A stretch of 54,810 nucleotides of DNA from an uncultured Candidatus Poseidoniales archaeon (GTDB lineage Archaea; Thermoplasmatota; Poseidoniia; Poseidoniales; Poseidoniaceae): positions 1-54,810 of the forward strand of contig CAJJCP010000026.1 of NCBI GenBank assembly GCA_905182715.1, in the 5' to 3' direction. Each line of letters opens with the position of its first letter. Position 1 is the stretch's first letter. Below are positions 28,564 through 37,491 of this stretch, piece by piece. The position numbers and the translations under genes were made by a program. The notes beneath the pieces are model-generated. The model was not told the origin of the DNA, did no database searches, and saw only the letters and a program-made list of their open reading frames with translations.

Positions 28564-30246
28564 TCATCCTTCTTCGTGGAAATCATTTTCAAATGCCGTG
28601 ATGAACTCATCAATATCAATCACTCCATTTTCATCTGCATCTGATTTGTGGAAGATGTCGCGGTATTCATCATTTGAATAATTGAAGTCAAGGGCCTTGA
28701 GTGCGTTGATGAACTCCGGTACAGTGAGGTGGTTCTTTTGACCAAGGTCTGCAGCCTTGAACGCAGCCAGTCGGAGTTTGTGTTCAGCTTCTGTTGGATT
28801 AGAGAATTGTTTCCTGAGGCTTTGGAATGGAGTCGTACGAATTTGGCTGTGCTTTCTACCATAGCCATAGTAGGTTATTGTTCCAAGAGTAACTGCGGCT
28901 CCAGCTCCAATGAATGCTTTACTTCCCATGAGGTAAATCAGCGCCATACCGGCAACGATACCCCAAATCTGAATCCACGGATATAAGTGTGATTTGTATT
29001 CCGGTTTGTACCATGTTTGTGCTTGAGGCGAGCGTCGAAGTATAATTACACAGGAATTAATCATCATGAACACCATGATTTTGAAACCTGATGCCAACTT
29101 AGCAACATCCTTCACAGGCAAGTACAGTATGGCAAGAAGCATAGCTAATCCAGTAATGATAATCGGCCAATGTGGAGTTTCATATCTTGCATTGACAGTT
29201 TCAAGAGATTGAGGCAGGAGGTTGTCACGTGCCATGGCAAACAAGAATCGTGACGCTGCCAGAATACCAGCGAGCGCCATTGAGATCATCGTTAACACCG
29301 CTAATGCTGCTGCAAGTGCGCCGACCTTTGAACCAGCAATGACTTTAACGAAATAATAGACTGGGTCTTCGATTGGCTCACCACCTATTGATTGGCCAGT
29401 CAAGTACCAGTAATCTGGAAGTGCAGCCATCATCACATAGGTTACGACACAATAGAGGATGGTGGCAATCAACAAGGAAATCATGATTCCAAGTGGGAGG
29501 TTACGACCTGGTTCCTTCACTTCACCACCAATGGCTGCCACTTTTGTTACACCTGCGTAAGCCACAAACACGAATGCTGCAGTTTCTGCAATAGTTGCTA
29601 ACGACTGGTCAAAAGCACCGTCTCCACCGTTAAGAGGGCGTGAAAAGTCAGTGGCGGGGTCGAATAACGCAACAATACAGATAATCCCCAACAAGAGCAT
29701 AGTGACGGCAAGGATTGGAGTTTGGATGGCTTTCACCTTTTTGACACCGAAAATATTCACTACGGTGATGAGAATAAGAGCGCCAACCGAAATCCACTGA
29801 AGATTATTTTTGGTAAGTTCAAATTCGAAGTAGGTGGTGAGTGCATACATGTATGCTGAAAATCCGATTAAAGCAAACGACGCTTTGAGAAGGAATGAGG
29901 CCCATAAACCAAGCCCGCTGATAGTTCCAAACAAGGGGCCATAGGTTCGTTCAAGGTAGACATAGGACCCACCACTCGAAGGCATAGCAGAGGCGAGTTC
30001 GGATTTAGAGAGTGCACCAGGTAACACCACAGTTGCCGCAAGTAAGAATGCCAACCAAATTCCAGGCCCCATCATTTGGGCGGCAAAAGCAGGCATCACA
30101 AAAAGACCAGAACCAAGCATTGAGGACAATGATATAATGACGATACCGGAAAGTCCAATGGTTCGTTCAATCGTTTTAGAAATGTCATCTATAACGCCAC
30201 GAACATCACCTTGGATGAGTTTTTCTGCTGTGCCTTTCAAATCCAT
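28564..30246 (-). CDS. APC-family amino acid permease with C-terminal EF-hand domain
   Basis: 560 residues. Residues about 28-455 form a 12-span APC transporter: SGIVIISLSSMLGSGLFVMP is the conserved first span, and AFVFVAYAGVTKVAAIGGEV with KEPGRNLP is the consensus segment in the middle. The last about 75 residues are soluble and carry an EF-hand pair. The first loop (DLGQKNHLTVPE, about 500-511) is degenerate. The second (DADENGVIDIDE, about 536-547) has all canonical calcium ligands. Calcium control of uptake is inference. The gene lies 106 bases downstream of the dioxygenase-deaminase gene on the same strand, suggesting import of the pathway substrate or a precursor such as an aromatic amino acid. 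Substrate specificity cannot be read from sequence. Confidence 0.92.
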   Translation of the reverse strand: MDLKGTAEKLIQGDVRGVIDDISKTIERTIGLSGIVIISLSSMLGSGLFVMPAFAAQMMGPGIWLAFLLAATVVLPGALSKSELASAMPSSGGSYVYLERTYGPLFGTISGLGLWASFLLKASFALIGFSAYMYALTTYFEFELTKNNLQWISVGALILITVVNIFGVKKVKAIQTPILAVTMLLLGIICIVALFDPATDFSRPLNGGDGAFDQSLATIAETAAFVFVAYAGVTKVAAIGGEVKEPGRNLPLGIMISLLIATILYCVVTYVMMAALPDYWYLTGQSIGGEPIEDPVYYFVKVIAGSKVGALAAALAVLTMISMALAGILAASRFLFAMARDNLLPQSLETVNARYETPHWPIIITGLAMLLAILYLPVKDVAKLASGFKIMVFMMINSCVIILRRSPQAQTWYKPEYKSHLYPWIQIWGIVAGMALIYLMGSKAFIGAGAAVTLGTITYYGYGRKHSQIRTTPFQSLRKQFSNPTEAEHKLRLAAFKAADLGQKNHLTVPEFINALKALDFNYSNDEYRDIFHKSDADENGVIDIDEFITAFENDFHEEG

Positions 30247-30352
30247 TCAATCACCGGAAAAGTACTCGTATTTCACTAGTATTGGATGGTAAACCGCCGC
30301 GTCCTATAGATTTGTGGCGCAAATCCGATGCGAAGTTCCGGAAACCGGAAAC

Positions 30353-31789
30353 TTACTCAGCCGGCGGCGCTTTGGCAATGACCTTCATTTCAACAGCAAT
30401 CGGTGTAGGAAGGGCTCGAATGGCGAGTGTAGTTCGGGTCGGTCCTACTTGGCCAAGGGTTTCTGCCCAGACTTCATTGTAACCTTGGAAGTCACGATCC
30501 ATATCGACGAGGAAAGAAGTAACATCAAGAACATCATTGATTGTTCCTCCTGCTTCTTCAAGAATCCGTGTAATGTTATCTACAACCGCTTGAGTTTGTG
30601 CTTTAATGTCATAATTGAGTGGTTTTCCATCTGCATCATGAATGGGTCCACCAGGTATTGCATTGGTCCCCGGTTGCCGTGGACCCACGCCTGAGAGGTA
30701 GAGTAAGTCTCCAACTCGTCGAGCATGCGGATAAGCCCCCACTGGTTTTGGAGCAGCCGCACTGTTAACAGAATCTTTACCTTCAGTTGGATCCCATAAA
30801 GCAGGGCCATTTTCCTGTGGTTCTCCTGGTTTTGATTCGACATTTACAGAATCGATTTCTTGATGATCACTTTGGTCACCGTCCAATACATTTCTCTCAC
30901 CAGCGAAATATTCGACGTCATCTTCATCGTATTCGATGTCTCCCGCCCCAGAAGGTGTCGGATCGAGGTGAACAACTGCTCCACCAGCACCGTGCAGTGC
31001 TTCATAGGCAAGTACTTGTCCAGTCAAGTTGTTTCTGTTTGAATTCATTCCTGAAAGCCACCACATTGGCTTGAATGCTACGACCTTATTGACTCGAATT
31101 TGTCGATGAATCGTACGTGAGAGTTGGCCAACATCTTCGAGACGTCCTTCGCCTAATAACTCGAGAATCTTCAGATTCCATTCATCATCTTTCAGAGAAT
31201 GAATTCGGTCATCTTTTGGTTCAATTGGTTTGGTGAACATTCGATTGGAAAGGGACATTGCTGTGATTGCGATTGCTTTTCTTCCGGTTGCTTTGACAAC
31301 ATCCATGCATGCTTTGGCAAGAACGGTTGTTTCAGCACGGTTCGCATAGACATTCGAAGATACGATGACTGCAGGGATGGCATTGTCGGGATTCAAAAGT
31401 TTCAGTGCAACCACAGAACCGACATCAATTGGGAATCCATGGTAGGCAACTGTTCGACTTTTGAGGCCACGCTTTTCATTTGCTTCGTTCCAAGCGTGTG
31501 CAAACTTTTCATCAATGTTAAACGAATAAGGAATCGAACCCAATTCGTGGAAATCATGGTCGACCATGACCCATTCTGGATTTGGGTCTGCAATGATTTG
31601 GTGTCCAATAATACTGGGCCAAGTGGTTGAATAGATGATGAGAAGGTCCGCCCCACTCTCCTTGATACGCTGTGCGGCGTCATCATAGGCTGTGCGTAAT
31701 CGTCCCCAGCCTTCATTTTGCTCAGGAGCTAACACTGTATGAGGATGAACGGGAACGATGTATGAACCAATTAATTCTCCCTCACTCAT
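30353..31789 (-). CDS. Fusion: 2-aminophenol-1,6-dioxygenase alpha-like + RidA/2-aminomuconate deaminase-like
   Basis: 478 residues. Residues about 1-275 are LigB-fold and match the alpha subunit of 2-aminophenol 1,6-dioxygenase (GADLLIIYSTTWPSIIGHQI; YHGFPIDVGSVVALKLLNPD). Thr-Thr replaces the Pro-His that supplies the second iron ligand, so this half is probably non-catalytic. An acidic linker follows (about 280-340, EYDEDDVEYFAGERNV). Residues about 342-478 are RidA-fold and closest to 2-aminomuconate deaminase (YPHARRVGDLLYLSGVGPRQ; DIKAQTQAVVDNITRILEEA), with the conserved Arg (about 452, GPTRTT) and Glu (about 467, VEMKVIA). It would stabilise ring cleavage and hydrolyse 2-aminomuconate to 4-oxalocrotonate plus ammonia. 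Its start overlaps the beta-subunit stop by four bases (ATGA). Confidence 0.88.
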   Translation of the reverse strand: MSEGELIGSYIVPVHPHTVLAPEQNEGWGRLRTAYDDAAQRIKESGADLLIIYSTTWPSIIGHQIIADPNPEWVMVDHDFHELGSIPYSFNIDEKFAHAWNEANEKRGLKSRTVAYHGFPIDVGSVVALKLLNPDNAIPAVIVSSNVYANRAETTVLAKACMDVVKATGRKAIAITAMSLSNRMFTKPIEPKDDRIHSLKDDEWNLKILELLGEGRLEDVGQLSRTIHRQIRVNKVVAFKPMWWLSGMNSNRNNLTGQVLAYEALHGAGGAVVHLDPTPSGAGDIEYDEDDVEYFAGERNVLDGDQSDHQEIDSVNVESKPGEPQENGPALWDPTEGKDSVNSAAAPKPVGAYPHARRVGDLLYLSGVGPRQPGTNAIPGGPIHDADGKPLNYDIKAQTQAVVDNITRILEEAGGTINDVLDVTSFLVDMDRDFQGYNEVWAETLGQVGPTRTTLAIRALPTPIAVEMKVIAKAPPAE

Positions 31790-32688
31790 TCACTCGCCTC
31801 CTTGTGGTTTCGAGCAGGCCATTCAACAATGGCATTACCTGTGCCGATGATGGTTCCATAGCCATGAAGAATTCCAGGATAGGTGGGGACATCAAGGGTT
31901 GAAAGAAGCCATGAAAGTCCTCCGCCATCACTTTCTGCGATTGCTTGTTCAGTAAACTCTGGCATTTCATCAAGAATTCGCTGTGCTTGACCAGTACGGA
32001 AATATTCAATCATACGCATGTCCCACAAATGCATTGCATGGCTGGCGATGTGCTCTTTACTCATGTCTTCAGGGATTGCAGATTCTGTGGTGAAATGGCG
32101 GTGTGAGAGGGAATTACTTGCAATGACGACGACTTTCTTTCCACTTGCTAGAATTGCCTCACGAGTAACGCGCCCTAATTCAATCATCATTTCTTGCATC
32201 ACTTCAACCGAATAATAGTCTCGAGAGCGATTGCTCGAAATGACCACTAAAGGCTTGTCCCAAGAAGGATTGAACATGTGTCCAGTGGTAATTGCACCAT
32301 AATCAACACGGAAGTCCGGATTTTTCATCATTGCTACTGCCAAGCCAGCATCAGCAGCACGGTCATGGATTTGTTGTGCGAGTTCGACGTCAATATCGAG
32401 GTCATAGTGGTAGCGGAACAGGTTTGGAAACACGGGGTCGACGGAGAGACTCTTGAAATTAGGAAGCCCGAGGAAATGGGTTCCCACATAGGTTTGCCAG
32501 TGTGGCGAAAGCAAAACAATCGCATCATAGTCGACTCCAGCAAGAGATTCTCGTAGTCGCTCATATCCCCAACGCAACTGTTCCCAACCGCCTTCGGCAA
32601 TGGGTTCATTTTGTGGCGGATTCTCTGCATAGACCAAGTGAGGCGGGTGAGGGGCTAAACAACCTGCGACAATTTCACCCTTCGACAT
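31786..32688 (-). CDS. 2-aminophenol-1,6-dioxygenase beta-like extradiol dioxygenase
   Basis: 300 residues, LigB superfamily, catalytic subunit. It strongly resembles AmnB-type proteins through APHPPHLVYAENPPQNEP, GGWEQLRWGYERLRES and NPDFRVDYGAITTGHMFNPS. The iron ligands expected from the family structure are present: His14, His63 (LLSPHW) and Glu252 (AIAESDGGG), plus the catalytic His196 (NSLSHRHF). The family opens the ring of 2-aminophenol between C1 and C6 with Fe(II) and O2, giving 2-aminomuconate 6-semialdehyde; relatives act on 4-amino-3-hydroxybenzoate. It is the first gene of a minus-strand unit followed by the fused alpha-RidA gene and the permease. Substrate is inferred, not proven. 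Confidence 0.92.
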   Translation of the reverse strand: MSKGEIVAGCLAPHPPHLVYAENPPQNEPIAEGGWEQLRWGYERLRESLAGVDYDAIVLLSPHWQTYVGTHFLGLPNFKSLSVDPVFPNLFRYHYDLDIDVELAQQIHDRAADAGLAVAMMKNPDFRVDYGAITTGHMFNPSWDKPLVVISSNRSRDYYSVEVMQEMMIELGRVTREAILASGKKVVVIASNSLSHRHFTTESAIPEDMSKEHIASHAMHLWDMRMIEYFRTGQAQRILDEMPEFTEQAIAESDGGGLSWLLSTLDVPTYPGILHGYGTIIGTGNAIVEWPARNHKEASE

Positions 32689-32789
32689 GAATCAACCGAA
32701 GCATCGGGGGATTATATCGGCATCGGAGAATCTGTCTTCACAGCGGTTCGTGCCCGAACCCTCAAACAAGTCCGCAACTTGGGGATGTC

Positions 32790-33281
32790 ATGGACGAGGA
32801 AATTACCGAGGTTGAGGTTAAAATCGAGGCACCTTTTCTCTCCCGTGCATTGGATTTCGAGACTGGTTTGAAACATATCCTCGCTCCTGCCTTTCTTGGT
32901 GTTGCCTTCGGAGGTCTTTGGCAAGCATTCATCATGCCACACGTTGGAGAAATCAATTTACCAAACCCGATTCACGGTGCCTTTCTCATCAGTATTCTGC
33001 TCTCACCGTTGTTGTATCACCTTCTTCTTGATGATGAACCTTCACGATGGAAAGAATACACACTCGGGCTTTCGAGTTTGGGACTTTTGTTTTCTATGAT
33101 TTGGCTTTCGGGGTGGGGGGCAATCTTTTGTGGCGGGTATGGTGCTTTGCTGGTATGGGTTTGGGTCAGTACCGATTGGGGCCGTCACCATCTGCCACCG
33201 TTCCGATATGGTCTATGGCACGCCTTTGGAATCGATCTCGGAGCCTTTGCCGGCAGTGTGTTGGTCTTCACACAATTTTGA
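32790..33281 (+). CDS. Four-span membrane protein of unknown function
   Basis: 163 residues. The acidic N-terminus (MDEEITEVEVKIEAPFLSR) is followed by hydrophobic spans at about 28-48 (HILAPAFLGVAFGGLWQAFI), 62-82 (IHGAFLISILLSPLLYHLLL), 92-122 (TLGLSSLGLLFSMIWLSGWG) and 145-160 (AFGIDLGAFAGSVLVFTQ). No family is recognised. It is the only plus-strand gene inside the aromatic-amine block. Its stop touches the stop of panB (convergent, no gap), and it is divergent from the dioxygenase unit, so the 101 bases before it should hold both promoters; no clear TATA box was found there. Confidence 0.72.
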   Translation: MDEEITEVEVKIEAPFLSRALDFETGLKHILAPAFLGVAFGGLWQAFIMPHVGEINLPNPIHGAFLISILLSPLLYHLLLDDEPSRWKEYTLGLSSLGLLFSMIWLSGWGAIFCGGYGALLVWVWVSTDWGRHHLPPFRYGLWHAFGIDLGAFAGSVLVFTQF

Positions 33282-34103
33282 TTACGAAGTATAACTTTCT
33301 TCATCGTTCGGGAAATCTCCTGAACGGACATCCTCGCAGTAGTTTTTGATAGCACCGTCGATTTCTTCAGCTAAATTGAGGTAACGTCGGAGGAAACGGG
33401 GAGAGAAGTCCATTGTAATGCCGAGTAAATCGTGCAAGACCAATACTTGACCGTCACAATCAGGCCCTGCGCCAATACCGATGGTTGGAATGGTGAGGGC
33501 TTGACTCACTTTCAATGCCAATTCGCGTGGTATCTTTTCAAGAACGATGGCAAAGCAACCGGCTTTCTCCAGTAATTTTGCGTCTTCAATCAACTTTTCA
33601 GCCTCATCGTCTTCTTTGGCCCGCACCGTATAGGTTCCGAATTTGTAAATCGATTGTGGTGTCAGTCCTAAGTGACCCATGACGGGGATTCCCGCCGTAA
33701 GGATACGTTCAACTGATTGTAGAATTTCTGCACCGCCTTCAAGTTTCACTGCATGACCTTCTGATTCTTTCATGATTCGAATCGCTGATTCCAGTGCAAT
33801 TGCAGAATTCCCTTGATAGGTTCCGAACGGCATATCGACCACAATCAATGCTCGGTCAACAGCGCGCTGTACACACTGTGCATGGTAAATCATATGTTCA
33901 AGTGTGATTGGAACAGTGGTCACTTGACCAGCCATCACATTTGATGCCGAATCACCAACTAAAATGACATCGACACCGGCTTGATCAACAAGTTTGGCTA
34001 GTGAATAATCATACGCCGTTAGCATGGTGATTTTTTCACCCGCTTGCTTCATCCCTTGGAGAGTATGCGTGGTGATTTTCCGCGCTTCGCTGTGGACTGA
34101 CAT
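33282..34103 (-). CDS. panB: 3-methyl-2-oxobutanoate hydroxymethyltransferase
   Basis: 273 residues from ATG at 34103 ([20 protein letters not shown]); an in-frame start at 34196 would add a basic, unconserved extension overlapping the upstream gene. The enzyme adds a hydroxymethyl group from 5,10-methylene-THF to ketoisovalerate, giving ketopantoate for CoA. Family motifs: [39 protein letters not shown] (Mg2+-binding Asp), [49 protein letters not shown], and [20 protein letters not shown]. Length is normal. It follows the Lon-type domain gene by 46 bases at the end of a long minus-strand run. Confidence 0.96.
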   Translation of the reverse strand: MSVHSEARKITTHTLQGMKQAGEKITMLTAYDYSLAKLVDQAGVDVILVGDSASNVMAGQVTTVPITLEHMIYHAQCVQRAVDRALIVVDMPFGTYQGNSAIALESAIRIMKESEGHAVKLEGGAEILQSVERILTAGIPVMGHLGLTPQSIYKFGTYTVRAKEDDEAEKLIEDAKLLEKAGCFAIVLEKIPRELALKVSQALTIPTIGIGAGPDCDGQVLVLHDLLGITMDFSPRFLRRYLNLAEEIDGAIKNYCEDVRSGDFPNDEESYTS

Positions 34104-34149
34104 GGTTGTGCGACGGTCATGTTTGTTTTGAAACCCTCGCCGAAGAATG

Positions 34150-34872
34150 CTATTCTTCTTCTTCAACCATCGAGACGTGGTGAACAAGTTCTTCAACAGC
34201 TTCTTCTATCGTATCACACGCAAGCATTTGTTGCTTTGCTTCCAACTCATTCAGGACTAATGCAGCGACTGTATAGGCTGAATAAGGGCTCTCACTGACT
34301 GAATTGCCAACACGATCGTTGATCCATTGTTGCAATACCTCTTCCTCTATTCGAAGAAGAATTCCAATACGTGTCAGTACATGATTCAAGATGTCTCTGA
34401 GAATCTCCTGTAATTCATCGGAAGTTGGCTCATTGTGAGGATGGTATTCGACTTCACCACTGATGTAGAGTTTTGAGTGGCCGACATCTTCAGGAATTAA
34501 TCCGAGCAGGGTCTGTAAGTCGGGGAAAAGGCCATCTTCTTCGATATGAGATTCGAACATTGGATGATCCATCGGTGGTAATGCCGGAGCAATTACTTTT
34601 CGAACCGTGAATTTTCGACGTCCAACAATTTGGATGAAGTGATTGCTGCCCTTGGTTTCGTGATGCAATATTTCTACTTCACATCCATGTTGTCGAGGAC
34701 CATCCCATGAGTTGGTTGGTTCAAAAGGGTCATTCATCACGAGGCCAAAATTCTTCTCATCCAACAGGCAATCATCGAGCATTTGTCGGTATCGAGGCTC
34801 AAAAACCCGTAATTCTTGGACTTCGCCGGGCATTAAGACCATGGGTAACACAAATAATGGCAACACTTCCAT
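34150..34872 (-). CDS. Lon N-terminal (LAN/PUA-like) domain protein
   Basis: 240 residues. The start [20 protein letters not shown] and [20 protein letters not shown] are the signature of the Lon protease substrate-recognition domain (PF02190 type), followed by FGLVMNDP and [16 protein letters not shown]. The second half is helical and acidic. No AAA+ or protease domain is attached. In other organisms stand-alone LAN proteins are thought to bind proteins, but their job is unclear. The gene lies 39 bases after the ALDH gene and is probably part of the same transcript. Confidence 0.85.
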   Translation of the reverse strand: MEVLPLFVLPMVLMPGEVQELRVFEPRYRQMLDDCLLDEKNFGLVMNDPFEPTNSWDGPRQHGCEVEILHHETKGSNHFIQIVGRRKFTVRKVIAPALPPMDHPMFESHIEEDGLFPDLQTLLGLIPEDVGHSKLYISGEVEYHPHNEPTSDELQEILRDILNHVLTRIGILLRIEEEVLQQWINDRVGNSVSESPYSAYTVAALVLNELEAKQQMLACDTIEEAVEELVHHVSMVEEEE

Positions 34873-34911
34873 AACTCTAAATCACCTCTCTTACTTTTGA
34901 AGATATGTTTG

Positions 34912-36369
34912 TCAAACAGAATCTTGGTTTTTAACACAAACATTCGTCATCTCGGAAAAGAAATCGAGGGACCATTGTCCTCCTTCTCGACCGACACCCG
35001 AATTCTTTACTCCGCCAAAGGGAGTGCGTAAATCTCTGTGAAGCCAAGTGTTTACCCAGACAATTCCCGAATCTATTTTTTCTGAAAATGACCGTCCTCG
35101 CGCTAAATCCTTCGTCCATACTGAACCTGCAAGGCCGTATTCAGAAGCATTGACCATCCCCAATGCTTCATGTTCAGTCGAGAATGTATGCAAGGTTACC
35201 ATCGGTCCAAATATTTCTTCAGTCGCACAGCGAGAGGTATGAGGTAGATGAGCGACAACGGTTGGTTGTAAAAAGGCCCCAATTCCTTGTGGTCCAGCGA
35301 ATCCAGTCATCTTTCGTGTCCCACCGGTTAACACAGTGCCGCCTTCTTCTATTGCCAACTCAATATACGATTCCACTTTGAGCAGATGTTCAGGTGAAAT
35401 GACGGAGCCCATAGTTGTGTGCTCATCCATCGGGTTACCGATTTTGATGGCATTGACTTTCTCGACAAATTTGTCTGTGAATTGTTCAGAAATACTCTCA
35501 TCGATGAATATTCGAGAACCACATAGACACACTTGACCCGAATTCGTGAATGCTGCACGAACTGCTCCATCAACAGCATTCTCGAGTTCAGCATCTTTCA
35601 ATATGATTGTCGCATTTTTACCACCGAGTTCCAGTGATAACTTCTTGAACATAGGAGCAGCAGTACGCGCCACGATTCTTCCAGTCTCGGTGCCACCTGT
35701 GAAGGAGATCGCCTTGATTTTTGGATGCTCAAGTATGGCTTGACCAACTTCTGGGCCTAATCCGTGAACAAGATTGAATACACCTTTTGGCAAGTCGAGT
35801 TCGAGTAAAGTTTCAGCCAAAAGATGGGCAGTGAGAGGTGTGACTTCACTTGGCTTGGCGACGATTGTATTTCCCATAAGGAGTGCAGGAGCTACTTTCC
35901 AAGTCAACAGATAAAGTGGGAGATTCCAAGGAGTAATCAAACCAACCGTTCCAACAGGAGAGCGGTGAACGTAATTCATAGCGTCTTCCATTTCGAATGT
36001 CATTTCAGTCTGTTGCCTTCCAAATGAAGCGAAAAACCGAAAATTACTCACTGACCGTGCAGCATCGACGCTTCGTGCTAATGCAATTGGCTTTCCCGTG
36101 TCCATTGACTCTGTTTGCGCAATGAGTTCAGTTTTTTCCTCAAGAGCGTCGGCGATTTTATCCAACCAAACTGCCCGTTGTTCCAATGTCAAAGCTGTCC
36201 AAGCAGGTTGAGCGGATTGAGCAGCCGATACGGCGAGTTCAACATCCTCCGATTGTGAACGCGGGATGGTTGCAATGCATTGAGCAGTTGCTGGGTTGAA
36301 GTCTTCAATGTATTTGGCACCGAGAGCTTGAGTAAAGGCGCCATCGATGAAGTTCTGGATGTTGAGCAT
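34912..36369 (-). CDS. 2-aminomuconate-6-semialdehyde dehydrogenase-like ALDH
   Basis: 485 residues from ATG at 36369, which has GAGGTG six bases upstream; a GTG at 36375 overlaps the previous stop. The NAD-dependent aldehyde dehydrogenase fold shows VGLITPWNLPLYLLTWKVAP (Asn of the oxyanion hole), ISFTGGTETGRIVA, KLSLELGGKNATIIL (general base Glu), NSGQVCLCGSRIFID (catalytic Cys) and EEIFGPMVTL. The C-terminal segment VWVNTWLHRDLRTPFGGVKN followed by SGVGREGGQWSLDFFSE closely resembles hydroxymuconic/aminomuconic semialdehyde dehydrogenases (AmnC, ALDH8A1). In the pathway it oxidises the dioxygenase product to 2-aminomuconate. Its start overlaps the asparaginase-like gene. Confidence 0.9.
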   Translation of the reverse strand: MLNIQNFIDGAFTQALGAKYIEDFNPATAQCIATIPRSQSEDVELAVSAAQSAQPAWTALTLEQRAVWLDKIADALEEKTELIAQTESMDTGKPIALARSVDAARSVSNFRFFASFGRQQTEMTFEMEDAMNYVHRSPVGTVGLITPWNLPLYLLTWKVAPALLMGNTIVAKPSEVTPLTAHLLAETLLELDLPKGVFNLVHGLGPEVGQAILEHPKIKAISFTGGTETGRIVARTAAPMFKKLSLELGGKNATIILKDAELENAVDGAVRAAFTNSGQVCLCGSRIFIDESISEQFTDKFVEKVNAIKIGNPMDEHTTMGSVISPEHLLKVESYIELAIEEGGTVLTGGTRKMTGFAGPQGIGAFLQPTVVAHLPHTSRCATEEIFGPMVTLHTFSTEHEALGMVNASEYGLAGSVWTKDLARGRSFSEKIDSGIVWVNTWLHRDLRTPFGGVKNSGVGREGGQWSLDFFSEMTNVCVKNQDSV

Positions 36370-36371
36370 AT

Positions 36372-37487
36372 TCACACCTCGACATCATACAACCAACGGT
36401 CTTGGTCAGGGTCCCATTCATCCCATGTTGGTAATGTTTCGAGTTGTGGCAAATAGTGTTCAGGAACGATGCCTGGGACGATGAATGCTTTTTGTCGATG
36501 CAATGGGTAAGGATTACGCAGATCAATTCCTAAGACGCCTAAGACGGCACGTGCAACATACCACATGGCTTGTGAATTCCATCCATGTGCAATTTTGACA
36601 ACAATTCCCAAGCCTTTGGGATAATCGGGATGTTCTATTGCGAGTCCAAGCAAGCCATCCGCTCCTTCTTTGGCAATGACTTTGCCGCCACCAGCCTTGA
36701 GAATGGTTGAATCAAGTCGATTGAATCCACCAACCAAGTCCGGACTACGAACCATTGATTCCCAAATCCAATCGTTGTCTTTGTCCCGCACTAAGCCGGC
36801 ATAGATTTGCGCGAGTTCAGCAACTGTATTGGAAACTGTAGGGAGTCCACATCCATCTTTTGCAATACGCAATGGTTTCCAATCTTTGCCGAGATAGGTT
36901 CGTAATTCGACCATGTATGCATCGAATACTTCGTGGGTAGGCAAGGTGTACCCCGCTCGATTCCATCCCTTCTTCCGGCATCCATGAAGAATAGCAGCAT
37001 GTTCTCCAGAGCAGGTGTGGAACCAACGACGAGGTCGGCGTACTTGACGGCCAAATTGAATCAGAGGGACATCTAAGGGCGTGAGCATGAGTGGCCATTC
37101 TTCTTCTGAAAGAAGAGATTGTGCAGCAGCGACGTGTTCTGTATCGCCGTTATGTGATGCAACAGCAATCGCTTTTTGTTCCCACGAAGTATCTTTTAAT
37201 TCTTCAGTGAAGGCCTTGAGCATAAATGGTTTCATCATTGAGCGGCCATAACACAATACGTTTCCACCAAAGGAATGAATCACTTCATCACCATGTGACC
37301 ATGCGATTGCGCCGTGAATTGTGGTTTCTGATACACCGTTTCTGCGATAATCAACCAAAGGTTCCCAAGCTACTTCACGGCCTGTAGGGATTCCTTCGAC
37401 TTTTTCACCGAGTGGTGAATCAGGAAACAAGGAACTTCCTGGTTTTCCCGGTTCAACAGCGGATGGTGTATCATGTTGAATCGCCAT
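36372..37487 (-). CDS. Asparaginase II-family amidohydrolase, altered active site
   Basis: 371 residues from ATG at 37487, preceded by GAGGTGA. It belongs to the Rhizobium etli-type asparaginase family (PF06089), unrelated to GatD. Visible motifs: VLCYGRSMMKPFMLKAF (the Ser-x-x-Lys pair), HTCSGEHAAILHGC (family CSGKH, here with Glu for Lys), AKDGCGLPT (the second conserved Cys) and GGGKVIAKEGADGLLGLAI (conserved Lys). In the family the CSGKH Lys and the two Cys form a zinc site, so the change to Glu may shift chemistry or substrate. It sits between the flavin monooxygenase and ALDH genes with overlaps, so a role on an amide in the same pathway is possible but inferred. Confidence 0.87.
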   Translation of the reverse strand: MAIQHDTPSAVEPGKPGSSLFPDSPLGEKVEGIPTGREVAWEPLVDYRRNGVSETTIHGAIAWSHGDEVIHSFGGNVLCYGRSMMKPFMLKAFTEELKDTSWEQKAIAVASHNGDTEHVAAAQSLLSEEEWPLMLTPLDVPLIQFGRQVRRPRRWFHTCSGEHAAILHGCRKKGWNRAGYTLPTHEVFDAYMVELRTYLGKDWKPLRIAKDGCGLPTVSNTVAELAQIYAGLVRDKDNDWIWESMVRSPDLVGGFNRLDSTILKAGGGKVIAKEGADGLLGLAIEHPDYPKGLGIVVKIAHGWNSQAMWYVARAVLGVLGIDLRNPYPLHRQKAFIVPGIVPEHYLPQLETLPTWDEWDPDQDRWLYDVEV

Positions 37488-37491
37488 ATGT

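Noticed and set aside
30353-32688. LigB-type pair considered as Memo or DOPA dioxygenase proteins
   Set aside because: The beta protein shares long phrases and all ligand spacings with 2-aminophenol 1,6-dioxygenase, and the alpha-RidA and ALDH context fits that pathway.
34104-34196. Upstream start of panB at 34196
   Set aside because: The added 31 residues are basic and unlike PanB, and they overlap the end of the Lon-domain gene; MSVHSEARK fits the family start.
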